Source: JANPIX01 sp031425195 (lineage in GTDB: Bacteria; Pseudomonadota; Alphaproteobacteria; Rhodobacterales; Rhodobacteraceae). Taken from it: 64,000 nt of DNA. Below, in pieces: positions 52,151 through 60,954 of the stretch. The translations under genes were made by a program, and so were the position numbers. Location of the stretch: the NCBI GenBank assembly GCA_031425195.1, contig JANPIX010000009.1:1-64000 (forward strand). Reading direction: 5' to 3'. The stretch's first letter is position 1. The number at the start of each line of letters is the position of its first letter. A model generated the notes under the pieces. That model did not search any database. It worked only from the letters and a program-made list of their open reading frames with translations, and was not told the origin of the DNA.

Positions 52151-52524
52151 TATTCAGGTTTCCAAGCCTCGTAATCCGGTTTGGGCGGTACTGGCGCATG
52201 TCGGATCGACCCCGGTGGTGCATAGGCCTGCGCTGTGCCCGTCAGGTTGGGGATGTGCGGCTTTTCCCACGCTTTGCGCGGCAGAGGTGCCTCGGTCGGT
52301 GGTTCGTCCCAGGTGTGGTGCAACCATCCGTGCCAATCGGGTGAAATGCGTGACGCTTCCATTTCGCCGTTAAAAATCACCCAGCGCCGCGCCGCATCCT
52401 TGGTCTGGTAATAGACATTGCCGTTGTCGTCCGCCCCCATCCGCACCCCGCGCCGGGCCGTGAACAACTGCGTGCCGATGGTCTGGCTGTTCCACCAGGT
52501 CAGAAGGCGTTTCAGGAAATACAT
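52150..52524 (-). CDS. Complex I accessory subunit, NDUFA12/B17.2 family
   Basis: A 124-residue NDUFA12-family protein found as an extra complex I subunit in alphaproteobacteria and mitochondria. Family segments are WWNSQTIGTQLFT, GNVYYQ, RRWVIFNGEMEASRISPDWHGWLHH and the tryptophan-ending C-terminus. The ATG at 52524 starts MYFLKRLLTWW. It is followed directly by mlaD and the DUF2155 gene, an arrangement common in this order. Confidence 0.93.
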   Translation of the reverse strand: MYFLKRLLTWWNSQTIGTQLFTARRGVRMGADDNGNVYYQTKDAARRWVIFNGEMEASRISPDWHGWLHHTWDEPPTEAPLPRKAWEKPHIPNLTGTAQAYAPPGSIRHAPVPPKPDYEAWKPE

Positions 52525-52639
52525 GGGGCATGCCTCCGGCTGCATCAGTTGGCAAAGCTATGCCCGATGGCGCGGCCAAGGTCCAGTGGCAGCGCCACTT
52601 GCACTCGGATCACGCCCAAATTCCGCCCGCGCAAAAAGA

Positions 52640-52667
52640 AACGCCGCGCCAACAAAGGCACGGCGTT
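52640..52667 (-). terminator. Terminator after clpX
   Basis: On the minus strand the stem AACGCCGTGCC pairs with GGCGCGGCGTT (one mismatch) around a 6-base loop and is followed by TCTTTTTG. It lies 23 nt past the clpX stop and is a likely rho-independent terminator. Confidence 0.7.
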
Positions 52668-52689
52668 CACTTCTGCAACAAACGGCCGG

Positions 52690-53955
52690 TCAACCGGCGC
52701 TGGCTGCTTCTTTCTTTTTGGGTTCGGCATGCACGAGAAGCGGTTTCGCCCCGCTGTGCACGGCCTCTTCCTTGACGACGACTTCGGAAACCCCGTCCAG
52801 ACCGGGCAGTTCGAACATCGTGTCCAGAAGGATATCCTCCATGATCGACCGCAACCCCCGCGCGCCCGTCTTGCGCTTGATGGCCCGCTTGGCAATCGCC
52901 ACCATGGCATCCGGCGTGAAGGTCAGAACCACACCTTCGATTTCGAACAGCCGCTGATACTGTTTGACCAAGGCGTTCTTCGGCTCGGTCAGAATGGTGA
53001 CCAGCGCCTCTTCGTCCAGATCGGTCAGCGTGGCGATCACCGGCAGACGGCCCACGAATTCCGGAATCAACCCGAATTTCAACAGGTCTTCCGGCTCCAG
53101 TTCCTTGAACAACTCGCCCACGCCCTTGTCGTCGGGGTCCTTGACCGCCGCGCCAAAACCCATGGCCGAACCCTTGTTCCGCTGCGCGATGATCTTTTCC
53201 AGACCGGAAAACGCACCGCCACAGATGAACAGGATGTTGGTCGTGTCCACCTGCAGGAATTCCTGCTGCGGATGCTTGCGCCCCCCTTGCGGCGGGACAG
53301 AGGCAACGGTGCCTTCCATGATCTTCAGCAAGGCCTGCTGCACGCCTTCACCAGACACATCGCGCGTGATGCTCGGGTTGTCGGACTTGCGGGTGATCTT
53401 GTCGACCTCGTCGATATAGACAATCCCGCGCTGCGCACGTTCGACATTGTATTCTGACGCCTGCAGCAGCTTCAGGATAATGTTTTCAACATCTTCCCCG
53501 ACATAACCAGCCTCGGTCAGCGTGGTCGCATCCGCCATCGTGAAGGGCACATCCAGAATCCGCGCCAGCGTCTGGGCCAGCAACGTCTTGCCACAGCCGG
53601 TCGGACCAATCAGCAGAATGTTCGACTTTGACAGTTCGATGTCGGATTTCGACGAATGGTTCAACCGCTTGTAATGGTTGTGCACGGCCACCGACAACAC
53701 GCGCTTTGCATGCATCTGACCGATGACATAATCATCCAGAACCTTGCAGATTTCCCGCGGGGTCGGCACGCCATCACTGGACTTCAGCCCGGTCGTCTTG
53801 GTCTCTTCACGGATGATATCCATGCAAAGCTCAACACATTCGTCACAGATGAACACTGTCGGCCCTGCGATCAGCTTGCGAACCTCGTGCTGGCTTTTGC
53901 CGCAGAAGGAACAGTAAAGCGTGTTCTTGCTGTCGCTGCCTGTATTGGTTGCCAT
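52690..53955 (-). CDS. clpX: ATP-dependent Clp protease ATP-binding subunit ClpX
   Basis: A 421-residue AAA+ unfoldase. The zinc-binding domain holds CSFCGKSQHEVRKLIAGP and CDECVELC. Walker A is GPTGCGKTLLAQ, Walker B is VYIDEVDKI, and the ClpP-contacting loop region IGF-like (GLIPEFVGRLP sensor region) follows. It unfolds tagged proteins for ClpP; in Caulobacter it degrades CtrA. A second in-frame ATG two codons upstream (53961) also has a good ribosome site, so the start could be either. Confidence 0.96.
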   Translation of the reverse strand: MATNTGSDSKNTLYCSFCGKSQHEVRKLIAGPTVFICDECVELCMDIIREETKTTGLKSSDGVPTPREICKVLDDYVIGQMHAKRVLSVAVHNHYKRLNHSSKSDIELSKSNILLIGPTGCGKTLLAQTLARILDVPFTMADATTLTEAGYVGEDVENIILKLLQASEYNVERAQRGIVYIDEVDKITRKSDNPSITRDVSGEGVQQALLKIMEGTVASVPPQGGRKHPQQEFLQVDTTNILFICGGAFSGLEKIIAQRNKGSAMGFGAAVKDPDDKGVGELFKELEPEDLLKFGLIPEFVGRLPVIATLTDLDEEALVTILTEPKNALVKQYQRLFEIEGVVLTFTPDAMVAIAKRAIKRKTGARGLRSIMEDILLDTMFELPGLDGVSEVVVKEEAVHSGAKPLLVHAEPKKKEAASAG

Positions 53956-54063
53956 CGTCATCCTCTGCCTTGCGCCGCGCAGGCGGACCTTGATTGATCG
54001 AGTCTAGGCCAAGGTCCGCGCCTTCACAATGTCAAATCGCCCGTATCGGAACGGGCACTTGCG

Positions 54064-54696
54064 TCACTTCGCCGTGTCGTCGACCTTGCCACGGCTTTCA
54101 AGGATTTCGTCGATCAAACCCCAGGATTTGGCTTCTTCTGCGGACATGAAGTTGTCACGCTCCAGCCCGGCCTCAACGGTGTCATAATCGTTGCCGGTGT
54201 GTTTGACGTAAATGTCATTCAACCGCCGCTTGAGCTTTTCCGTCTCGCGCGCGTGGATCAGGATGTCGGTCGCCTGCCCCTGATACCCGCCCGACGGCTG
54301 GTGCACCATGATGCGGCTGTTGGGCAGGCTGAACCGCATACCCTTTTCGCCGGCGGTCAGAAGCAGGCTGCCCATCGACGACGCCTGACCGATCACCAGT
54401 GTGGAAATCTTGGGCCGGATATACTGCATCGTATCATAGATCGACAGGCCTGACGTGACGACACCACCGGGGCTGTTGATGTACATGCTGATTTCCTTGG
54501 ACGGATTTTCCGCCTCAAGAAACAAAAGCTGTGCACAAATCACCGTTGCCATTTCGTCATGCACTGGGCCGGACACAAAGATGATCCGCTCCTTGAGCAG
54601 ACGCGAAAAGATGTCATAGCGGATCGAACCCCGCGAATTGGTTTCTTCAACCGTGGGAATGATGAAATTGTAAAGCTGCGCTGTCGGGTCTTGCAT
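54064..54696 (-). CDS. clpP: ATP-dependent Clp protease proteolytic subunit ClpP
   Basis: A 210-residue serine protease. The catalytic serine lies in GQASSMGSLLL, the histidine in NSRIMVHQPSGGYQG and the aspartate near DNFMSAEEA. The N-terminal LLKERIIFVSGPV and YINSPGGVVTSG are typical. It lies 108 nt upstream of clpX on the same strand. The pair is the standard ClpXP operon. Confidence 0.97.
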   Translation of the reverse strand: MQDPTAQLYNFIIPTVEETNSRGSIRYDIFSRLLKERIIFVSGPVHDEMATVICAQLLFLEAENPSKEISMYINSPGGVVTSGLSIYDTMQYIRPKISTLVIGQASSMGSLLLTAGEKGMRFSLPNSRIMVHQPSGGYQGQATDILIHARETEKLKRRLNDIYVKHTGNDYDTVEAGLERDNFMSAEEAKSWGLIDEILESRGKVDDTAK

Positions 54697-54871
54697 GGCA
54701 TCTGCCCCTTGTCCGGTAGAAGAACTATCGCCTGTATCCTTGTCAGAGTCTTAGTGTCGCGCGCCGGGGGCTGCAAGGGCAGGTCGAGAATTGCTTGGCC
54801 CCATCACGGGATTGCGCGCCCTGCCCCACAATTCGCCCAGCGTGCGGCGGCACAAAGTCGCCAACCACCGT

Positions 54872-55483
54872 TCATCCGCGAAACACCCGCCGTGCAAGCG
54901 CCAGCCGCGCGCCCGCCGTTACAAAACAGGCCGCACCAAACCCCCATGCCAAGGGCGCAAACCAGTCGGGCCGCAGGGCAATCACCACGAAAAACACGAT
55001 GGTTTCCGTGCCCTCCAACAGCCCGGCAGTGAAATAGAGCGATTTTTCGCCGCGCGACGTGGTCTGCATCCCCGCCTTTTCGGCCAGAACCGCATAGCCC
55101 AGAAATGTCGTCCCGTTGACATAGAACGACAGCAGAAGAAACGCCCCGGCGATGCCATTCGCCGTCACATCGGCAACGACAAAGGCAAAGGGGAACGCGC
55201 CGTAGAACAGGAAGTCGCAGGCAATATCCAGATAGCCGCCAAAATCTGTCTTGGCCGTCGCCCGCGCCACCGCCCCGTCCAGCCCATCGGCAATCCGCCC
55301 CATCATCAGCGGCACAACCACCAGCCATCCGGCACCGCCCGCCGCCACAAGAAAGGCCGCGATCAACCCAAGGGCCAACCCTGCCAGCGTCACCCCGTTG
55401 GCATCCACCCCGCGCCGCGCCAGCCACAGCCCTGCCCTGTCAACCACCGGATCGATCACGCGCCGCATCCGCCCGTCGAGCAT
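54872..55483 (-). CDS. CDP-alcohol phosphatidyltransferase family protein
   Basis: A 203-residue membrane enzyme with about six helices. The motif DG-x2-AR-x8-G-x3-D-x3-D is seen from DGAVAR to GGYLDIACD. Such enzymes transfer a phosphatidyl group from CDP-diacylglycerol to an alcohol. Which alcohol is used is not evident; it is not clearly PgsA or PssA. It stands alone between clpP and the CAP-domain gene. Confidence 0.87.
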   Translation of the reverse strand: MLDGRMRRVIDPVVDRAGLWLARRGVDANGVTLAGLALGLIAAFLVAAGGAGWLVVVPLMMGRIADGLDGAVARATAKTDFGGYLDIACDFLFYGAFPFAFVVADVTANGIAGAFLLLSFYVNGTTFLGYAVLAEKAGMQTTSRGEKSLYFTAGLLEGTETIVFFVVIALRPDWFAPLAWGFGAACFVTAGARLALARRVFRG

Positions 55484-55646
55484 ATTGTTCTCGCTTTCCG
55501 CAAAATCGCCTCATTCTGGCCCCTTTGGTGGCCGATCCTTGCCGAAAGGACAAGCGGCCAACACGCAGCGGTAGAATCCGGGTTGAATGCCCGGCGCACC
55601 GCCGTCATGCCAAAACAGCAACAGCCGCACTGTGATCGGGGGACAC

Positions 55647-56240
55647 ATGAGCATGAACAGACCAGTATCTGCGCAAGGCCGCGCCATTATCCAAATGATG
55701 CCGCTGGCTATTGCACTGATGCTCGCCGGATGCGTGGTACCCGTGCCGATCCCGATTGAAACGCCGCCGAAAAGTTTTGTCGTGGGATATGTCTATCCCG
55801 ATCAACCCAAGCCCGGTATCGCACCCGCCGTTTCCCGCTGTGCCGCACCTGCCCGTGCCGGAGCCATGGCCGGTGCCGTCATTGCGCAAGTCAATGCGCA
55901 ACGAAAGGCCAAGGGGCTGGGCGCGCTCCGCCAGTCGCCGAAACTGATGAAGGCGGCACAGGGCCACGCCTGCGACAATGCCTCACGCGGCGGGTACAGC
56001 CATGTCGGCTCGGATGGGTCTGACCTTTCGACCCGCATCCGGCGAACGGGGTACAAGATTCGTGTCGCCGCCGAAAACACCGGCCTCGGGTTTGACGATC
56101 CTGCCCGTCTGGTCGCCTTCTGGATGGGGTCTTCGGGTCACAGGGCCAACATCCTTAACCCGCGCGTCACCGAAGTTGGCGTGGGCCTTGCAGACGGGGC
56201 CCGCCCCTCCTGGGTGCTCGACATGGCGACGGGCCGTTAG
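55647..56240 (+). CDS. CAP/SCP-domain lipoprotein
   Basis: A 197-residue protein with a lipoprotein signal ending in the lipobox LAGC (MMPLALALMLAGC-like segment, here IIQMMPLAIALMLAGC). The CAP domain follows, with VNAQRKAKGLGALRQSPKLMKAAQGHACDNAS, SHVGSDGS, AENTGLGF and SGHRANILNPRVTEVGVGLA, carrying the typical His/Glu/His set. Bacterial members are envelope proteins of mostly unknown function. The ATG at 55647 follows GGGGGAC. Confidence 0.88.
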   Translation: MSMNRPVSAQGRAIIQMMPLAIALMLAGCVVPVPIPIETPPKSFVVGYVYPDQPKPGIAPAVSRCAAPARAGAMAGAVIAQVNAQRKAKGLGALRQSPKLMKAAQGHACDNASRGGYSHVGSDGSDLSTRIRRTGYKIRVAAENTGLGFDDPARLVAFWMGSSGHRANILNPRVTEVGVGLADGARPSWVLDMATGR

Positions 56241-56268
56241 GAACAGCCGTTCGAATCGCTGAAATCCT

Positions 56269-57570
56269 CTACCGCGCCAGAATAAGCTCGGCCTTCAGCC
56301 CACCCAAGGCCTCGCTTTCGCCCAACCGCAGCACGCCACCGTGACTGCGCGCGATGTCGGCGGCAATGGACAGGCCCAGCCCCACGCCCCCACCCTTGTT
56401 CGGATCACGCGCCTGATCAAGCCGGGCGAACGGCATCATCGCCTCATCCCGTCGTTCCTTCGGAATGCCCGGACCGGCATCCTCCACCGTGATGCGCACC
56501 GCCCGTTCCGTGACCGCCATCGACACCACAGCCTGCTTGCCATAACGAACCGCGTTGCCCAGCAGATTTTCCACCGCCCGCGTCACCGCCGCCGGGCGCA
56601 GCCGCACCATGGCCGGCCCGTCGACGGCACCCAAGGTCACATCGCTCCCCGACCGCTGCGCATCGTCGACCAACCGGCGGACCAGCACCTGCACATCCGC
56701 ATCCTGCGGTTCTTCCATCGCATCACCGCGGGCAAAGGCCAGAAACTCGTCCACCAGCCGCTCCATCACCGCCACATCCTCCAGAAGCGCCCGCCCCTCC
56801 TCCTCGTCGGAAAGGAGGCTCAGCCCCAGACGCATCCGCGTCAAAGGCGTGCGCAGATCGTGGCTGACGCCGGAAAGCATCAGCGTGCGCTGTTCGATCT
56901 GCCGCTCGATCCGCGCCCGCATGTCCAGAAACGCACTCCCCGCCGCCCGCACTTCAACAGCACCGCTGGGCCGGTAATCGACATGCCGCCCCTTCCCGAA
57001 CGCATCCGCGGCAACAGCCAGCCTTTTGATCGGCCGCAACTGATTGCGCAGAAAGATGAAGGCGATCACCGTCATCAGGATCGAGGTAAAGATCATCAGC
57101 ACCAGCAACTGATGCGGGTTCGTCGCCGAAACACGCTTTCTGTCGACAGCAATGGCAAGCGGCCCCTCGCCCGTGTCGATCAAAAGCCGCACCTCATCCG
57201 GGTCCGCCGCCAGATCAACGGCGCGCAGCCCCGCCACCTCGTCGTGCAGGGTGGCAATCACCGTCCCCCCGGTCAGATCGGACCAGTTCAAGCGGTCTTC
57301 GGTAACAGCGGAACCCGTCGGATCGTCCAACCGCATCTGCATCCCGCGGGCCAGTTCGGCGGCCCCTTGCGCCCCGCGCGTCAGACGCGCCTCGACCACA
57401 GCACCCAGTTCCAGCGCAACGCCATGCGTCATCTGCTCTGTTACCCGGTCGAAATGCCGCTGGATGAAAGCAATGGACACGACCAGCTGAATGGTGACGA
57501 TAGGCACGATCAGGATCAGCGCCGCCCGGACGTAAAGACTGCGTGGCAAAAAGGATTTCGGGCGCATCAT
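56269..57570 (-). CDS. EnvZ-like sensor histidine kinase
   Basis: A 433-residue kinase. Helix 1 (YVRAALILIVPIVTIQLVVSIAF) and helix 2 (LLVLMIFTSILMTVIAFIFL) enclose a periplasmic domain of about 120 residues. A HAMP linker, the H-box SGVSHDLRTPLTRMRL, the N-box ENLLGNAVRYG and the G-box DAGPGIPKERR follow. The compact layout is that of EnvZ. The longer upstream frame is antisense to the MBL gene. No OmpR-like regulator gene is next to it. Confidence 0.9.
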   Translation of the reverse strand: MMRPKSFLPRSLYVRAALILIVPIVTIQLVVSIAFIQRHFDRVTEQMTHGVALELGAVVEARLTRGAQGAAELARGMQMRLDDPTGSAVTEDRLNWSDLTGGTVIATLHDEVAGLRAVDLAADPDEVRLLIDTGEGPLAIAVDRKRVSATNPHQLLVLMIFTSILMTVIAFIFLRNQLRPIKRLAVAADAFGKGRHVDYRPSGAVEVRAAGSAFLDMRARIERQIEQRTLMLSGVSHDLRTPLTRMRLGLSLLSDEEEGRALLEDVAVMERLVDEFLAFARGDAMEEPQDADVQVLVRRLVDDAQRSGSDVTLGAVDGPAMVRLRPAAVTRAVENLLGNAVRYGKQAVVSMAVTERAVRITVEDAGPGIPKERRDEAMMPFARLDQARDPNKGGGVGLGLSIAADIARSHGGVLRLGESEALGGLKAELILAR

Positions 57571-57615
57571 GCGGGGCAGCCTATCCGGCCCCACGCATCG
57601 GCGAAAGGGGGGCAG

Positions 57616-58494
57616 ATGCAGTGTCAAACCGGCAAGCCAGATGTGGTCGCCCCCGGCCTGCGCTGCGTTCTGGCCCCCAACCCCTCGCTCATGACGGAAC
57701 GCGGCACCAATACCTGGATCGTCGGGCAAGGAACCGTTGCCCTCATCGACCCCGGCCCCGATGACCCACGCCACCTTGCCGCCATCCTCGCCGCACTGAC
57801 ACCCGGTGAACGCATCGCGGCCATCCTTGTGACCCACGCCCACCGCGACCATTCCGCCCTCGCCCCCGCCCTTGCCGCCCGCACCGGCGCCCCGGTCCAC
57901 GCCTTTCGCGCCGATGCAGGCCCCCCGGCGCCGCACGCGGCAGAGCGGCCCGACGGCATCGACCGCCAGTTCCGCCCTGACTTGCCCCTCGCCCATGCGG
58001 CCACTGTCACCGGCCCATGGGGCCGCATCGACGCGCTGCACACCCCGGGCCACCATCCCGGCCACCTGTGCTTTGCCTGGCAGGACAGCCTGTTCACCGG
58101 CGATCACGTGATGGGCTGGTCCAGCAGCCTGATCGCCCCGCCCGAAGGCTCCATGGCCGATTACATGACCTCCCTCGCCACCCTTGCCACGCGCCACTGG
58201 CAGGCAGGCTATCCCGGCCACGGCCCCGTCATCCCCGACATGGCCCGCCGCCTGTCCGACCTGACAGCCCACCGCCACGCGCGTGAGGCTGCCATTCTGA
58301 ATGCCCTCACCCACAGCCCGCTTACCCTCAGATCCATCACGGCACAGGTGTACCACGACCTGCCCCCAACCCTGATCCCCGCCGCCGAACAAATCACACT
58401 GGCCCATCTGGTTGATCTTCAAGCGAAAAACCGGGTCGAAGCGCGCCCAACCCCGGGCCCCGCCCCCCTGTTCCACCTCAAACCGGCCCCGTGA
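57616..58494 (+). CDS. MBL-fold metallohydrolase (LACTB2-like)
   Basis: A 292-residue metallo-beta-lactamase-fold hydrolase. The metal motif HAHRDH occurs in ILVTHAHRDHSALAPAL, then HTPGHHPGHL, FTGDHVMGW and PGHGPVI. The last 70 residues form a winged-helix-like tail, as in LACTB2 and related ribonuclease-like enzymes. AAAGGGGGG lies just before the ATG at 57616. It is divergent from the EnvZ-like kinase gene. The substrate is unknown. Confidence 0.87.
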   Translation: MQCQTGKPDVVAPGLRCVLAPNPSLMTERGTNTWIVGQGTVALIDPGPDDPRHLAAILAALTPGERIAAILVTHAHRDHSALAPALAARTGAPVHAFRADAGPPAPHAAERPDGIDRQFRPDLPLAHAATVTGPWGRIDALHTPGHHPGHLCFAWQDSLFTGDHVMGWSSSLIAPPEGSMADYMTSLATLATRHWQAGYPGHGPVIPDMARRLSDLTAHRHAREAAILNALTHSPLTLRSITAQVYHDLPPTLIPAAEQITLAHLVDLQAKNRVEARPTPGPAPLFHLKPAP

Positions 58495-58554
58495 TCTTTT
58501 CCCGCAAATGCCTCTGGACGCCCCCCGACCCGCTTGCTATAGACCCCCACGTGT

Positions 58555-58629
58555 TCCGGCGTAGCTCAGCGGTAGAGCAGTTGACTGTTAATCAATTGGT
58601 CGTAGGTTCGATCCCTACCGCCGGAGCCA
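58555..58629 (+). tRNA. tRNA-Asn (anticodon GUU)
   Basis: The acceptor stem TCCGGCG pairs with CGCCGGA; the D arm is AGCTCAGCGGTAGAGC, the anticodon arm has loop CTGTTAA with anticodon GTT, and the T arm is GTAGGTTCGATCCCTAC. The discriminator G and CCA end are encoded. Confidence 0.96.
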
Positions 58630-58654
58630 ATTCCTAAAACCGAATTAGAATCAA

Positions 58655-58679
58655 CAGGTTAATGTTGTGCGTTAACCTG
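58655..58679 (+). repeat. Inverted repeat downstream of tRNA-Asn
   Basis: A perfect 8-bp inverted repeat, CAGGTTAA then TTAACCTG, with a 9-base spacer lies 25 nt after the tRNA. No T-run follows. It may end the tRNA transcript, act as an operator or be chance. Confidence 0.45.
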
Positions 58680-58749
58680 CTCCCGTTGGTCTCGCCATGC
58701 CAAGCCGTGCCGCCGTTAACCGTTCCGGTTCTGAGCACACGCTCCTGCA

Positions 58750-60123
58750 TCAACCAGCCCCCCCATCGTCTCCTCTTGCCACGGGCGGCAGGCGCACGAC
58801 GAATTCGGTTCCGCCACCGGGGGCCCCGCGCACCTCGACCGTGCCCCCATGGCGTGTCACGATTTCCTGCACCAGATACAGACCCAGCCCCGATCCGGGT
58901 GTGCCTGATCGGCGAAAGAAGGGCTCGAAGATTTGCGCCCGGTCGGCTGCAGCAATGCCCGGGCCATTGTCCCGCACCCTGATCTCGCACGGTCGTGCCA
59001 CCTCCACCGCGATGGCGACCCCGGGTCCGCCATGCGCAATGGCGTTCTGCACAAGATTGGTCACCACGCGCAGGATGGCCTGCCGGTCGGCCATAACCTC
59101 GACAGGCGCGGGCGGGCGGTCAAAGGACAAGTCTGCCTTTGAAACCACCGCCAAAGGCGCGATGTCCGTCACTGCATCGGCCACCAACGCTCCCAGATCG
59201 ACGCGGGCAAACCGGCGCCCCTCGCTGTCAAGCCGCTCAAGATCCAGAAGCTGATCCGACAAAGCCGCAAGCCGGGCGACGTCCAGGATCAGCTGGCGGC
59301 GGGCTGGCCCGGGCGGCAGCATCTCGATCCGCATGGACAGCACGGCGACAGGCGTGCGCAGTTCATGCGCAGCCGTTGCAAGAAACCGGCGACGTTTTTC
59401 CTGCCCCTCGTCCAGCCGCGCCAATGCGGCATTGATCGCACCCACCATGCCTTGAAGTTCCAACGGCACATTCGCCGCCGTAAGGCGGGTGCCTGGCTGG
59501 TTGGTGTCGATATGCCTCGCCTCGTCGGCCACGCGGGCGACACCTGCCAGATCGCGCCGCAGCAGCCAGGGAACGATCAGGGCTGAACCGATCATCAGCA
59601 CGATGACGAAAGCCAGATTGCGGGGGTCGATGCGTTGCAATCGGACAAGCACCGGGTCCAGAACCGGCCCGCCGCCCGTGGCAATGGTGAACTTCCCGGC
59701 GGGCCCGTCGATCCGACGGGCGATCAGGTCTGATTTGGGGCCGCCGTCACTGCGATAGACTTCGGCAAAGATCACCGAACGCGCATCGTCCAACAACGGG
59801 CGCACCCCGTCAGGCACCGACCCATGTTCCATCCGCCGTCCCTCGGCATCGGCTGCAATGAACCAGAAGTCGGGGTAATCCCAAAGTTCACCGTCACCCA
59901 ACTCTGCCTTGTACACCTTGTCGAGGTCAGGAAGGACCAGCCGGTTGCCCTGAACGACAAGGCTGTCCGCGATGGAGTACAAGACATCCTCGTCCAGCCC
60001 CGGTAACCCGTGCTTGTCGGGTTCGCGAATCGAGGCGACGATCACCGCCAGCGTGAGCGCCAGAAACTGCAACAGGATCAGCCGCAACGACAGCCGCGCA
60101 ATGAGTGAGCCGCGCCACCTCAT
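58750..60123 (-). CDS. Sensor histidine kinase (QseC/PmrB-like)
   Basis: A 457-residue kinase with an N-terminal helix (LILLQFLALTLAVIVASI), a periplasmic domain of about 130 residues, a second helix (NLAFVIVLMIGSALIVPWLL), a HAMP linker and the catalytic core: H-box ATAAHELRTPVAVLS, N-box NLVQNAIAHG and G-box DNGPGIAAADRAQ. Its start overlaps the stop of the response regulator gene by 4 nt. The pair faces away from a set of lipid A-type modification genes, which resembles PmrAB-style systems that sense envelope stress. Confidence 0.9.
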   Translation of the reverse strand: MRWRGSLIARLSLRLILLQFLALTLAVIVASIREPDKHGLPGLDEDVLYSIADSLVVQGNRLVLPDLDKVYKAELGDGELWDYPDFWFIAADAEGRRMEHGSVPDGVRPLLDDARSVIFAEVYRSDGGPKSDLIARRIDGPAGKFTIATGGGPVLDPVLVRLQRIDPRNLAFVIVLMIGSALIVPWLLRRDLAGVARVADEARHIDTNQPGTRLTAANVPLELQGMVGAINAALARLDEGQEKRRRFLATAAHELRTPVAVLSMRIEMLPPGPARRQLILDVARLAALSDQLLDLERLDSEGRRFARVDLGALVADAVTDIAPLAVVSKADLSFDRPPAPVEVMADRQAILRVVTNLVQNAIAHGGPGVAIAVEVARPCEIRVRDNGPGIAAADRAQIFEPFFRRSGTPGSGLGLYLVQEIVTRHGGTVEVRGAPGGGTEFVVRLPPVARGDDGGAG

Positions 60124-60788
60124 CCAGCGGTCTGCAAAAGATAGCCGATGCCGCGAAGCACATGAATCTTCAGGCCCGCCGGTTCCAGTTTCCGCCGCAG
60201 GCGCGAGATATGCGATTCCAGCGTATTTGATGCAATCTCGTCATCATAACCGTAGACTGCTTCTTCCAGCGCCTGCCGCGACACAACCCGGCCAGCCCGA
60301 AGGATCAAAGCCTCCAGCACAAGAAGCTCCCGCCGGGGCACGTATTGCGCCACACCGTCAATTTCGACGCTGCGAAGGCCTCGGTCAAACGTCAGCCTGC
60401 CCAAGGCAATCCGCTCGATTGCCATGGCCGACGGACGGCGGGTCAAGGCCCGCAGCCGCGCCAGAAGTTCCTCAGTCGCAAAGGGTTTGGTCAGGTAGTC
60501 ATCCGCACCTTTGTCCAATCCGTCGATTCGCTGATGAAGCGCGCCAAGCGCTGACAAAACGATCACCGGGCACCGCTCGGGCCAGATTTTGAGGCTGTTG
60601 AGCAGATCAAGGCCGTCACCGTCCGGCAAAGTGCGGTCAAGAACGATGGCATCATAGTCTGTGGACAACACCGCCTCCTGCGCAATGGCAAGCGAGGGGG
60701 CGTGATCGACGACGATCCCCTGCCGTGTCAGCCTCGCCCCCAACATTTCGGCCAGACTGGCTTCATCTTCGACCAGAAGAATACGCAT
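60120..60788 (-). CDS. OmpR-family response regulator
   Basis: A 222-residue regulator. The receiver has MRILLVEDEASL, the phospho-acceptor aspartate in AIVLDRTLPDGDGL and the lysine in YLTKPFA. The C-terminal winged helix has the VLRGIGYLL ending of OmpR/PhoB proteins. The ATG at 60788 begins MRILLVEDE; an upstream extension to 60815 is unlikely. It is divergent from the ArnT-like gene, with 166 nt between starts that would hold the shared control region. Confidence 0.93.
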   Translation of the reverse strand: MRILLVEDEASLAEMLGARLTRQGIVVDHAPSLAIAQEAVLSTDYDAIVLDRTLPDGDGLDLLNSLKIWPERCPVIVLSALGALHQRIDGLDKGADDYLTKPFATEELLARLRALTRRPSAMAIERIALGRLTFDRGLRSVEIDGVAQYVPRRELLVLEALILRAGRVVSRQALEEAVYGYDDEIASNTLESHISRLRRKLEPAGLKIHVLRGIGYLLQTAG

Positions 60789-60954
60789 CAGTGCCTCAGC
60801 CTCGCAAACATGCAACTGTCATTGTGGAACACGCTGCCGTGCCATCTTTTGTTTGTCATGGCTCCGAAAACGACTACCGATATAAATCGTTCGGGCCTAC
60901 TGACCCGCTTCGCCGACCTTGCTGCACGGCATTCTTTGTAAAGGTAACTCTCTG

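Noticed and set aside
57571..58476. N-terminal 300-residue extension of the EnvZ-like kinase
   Set aside because: It is glycine-rich antisense of the MBL hydrolase gene; the kinase begins with its first membrane helix after 57570.
58655..58679. CtrA box (TTAA-N7-TTAA) in the inverted repeat after tRNA-Asn
   Set aside because: The spacing between TTAA halves is 9, not 7, and no gene start lies in the proper place.
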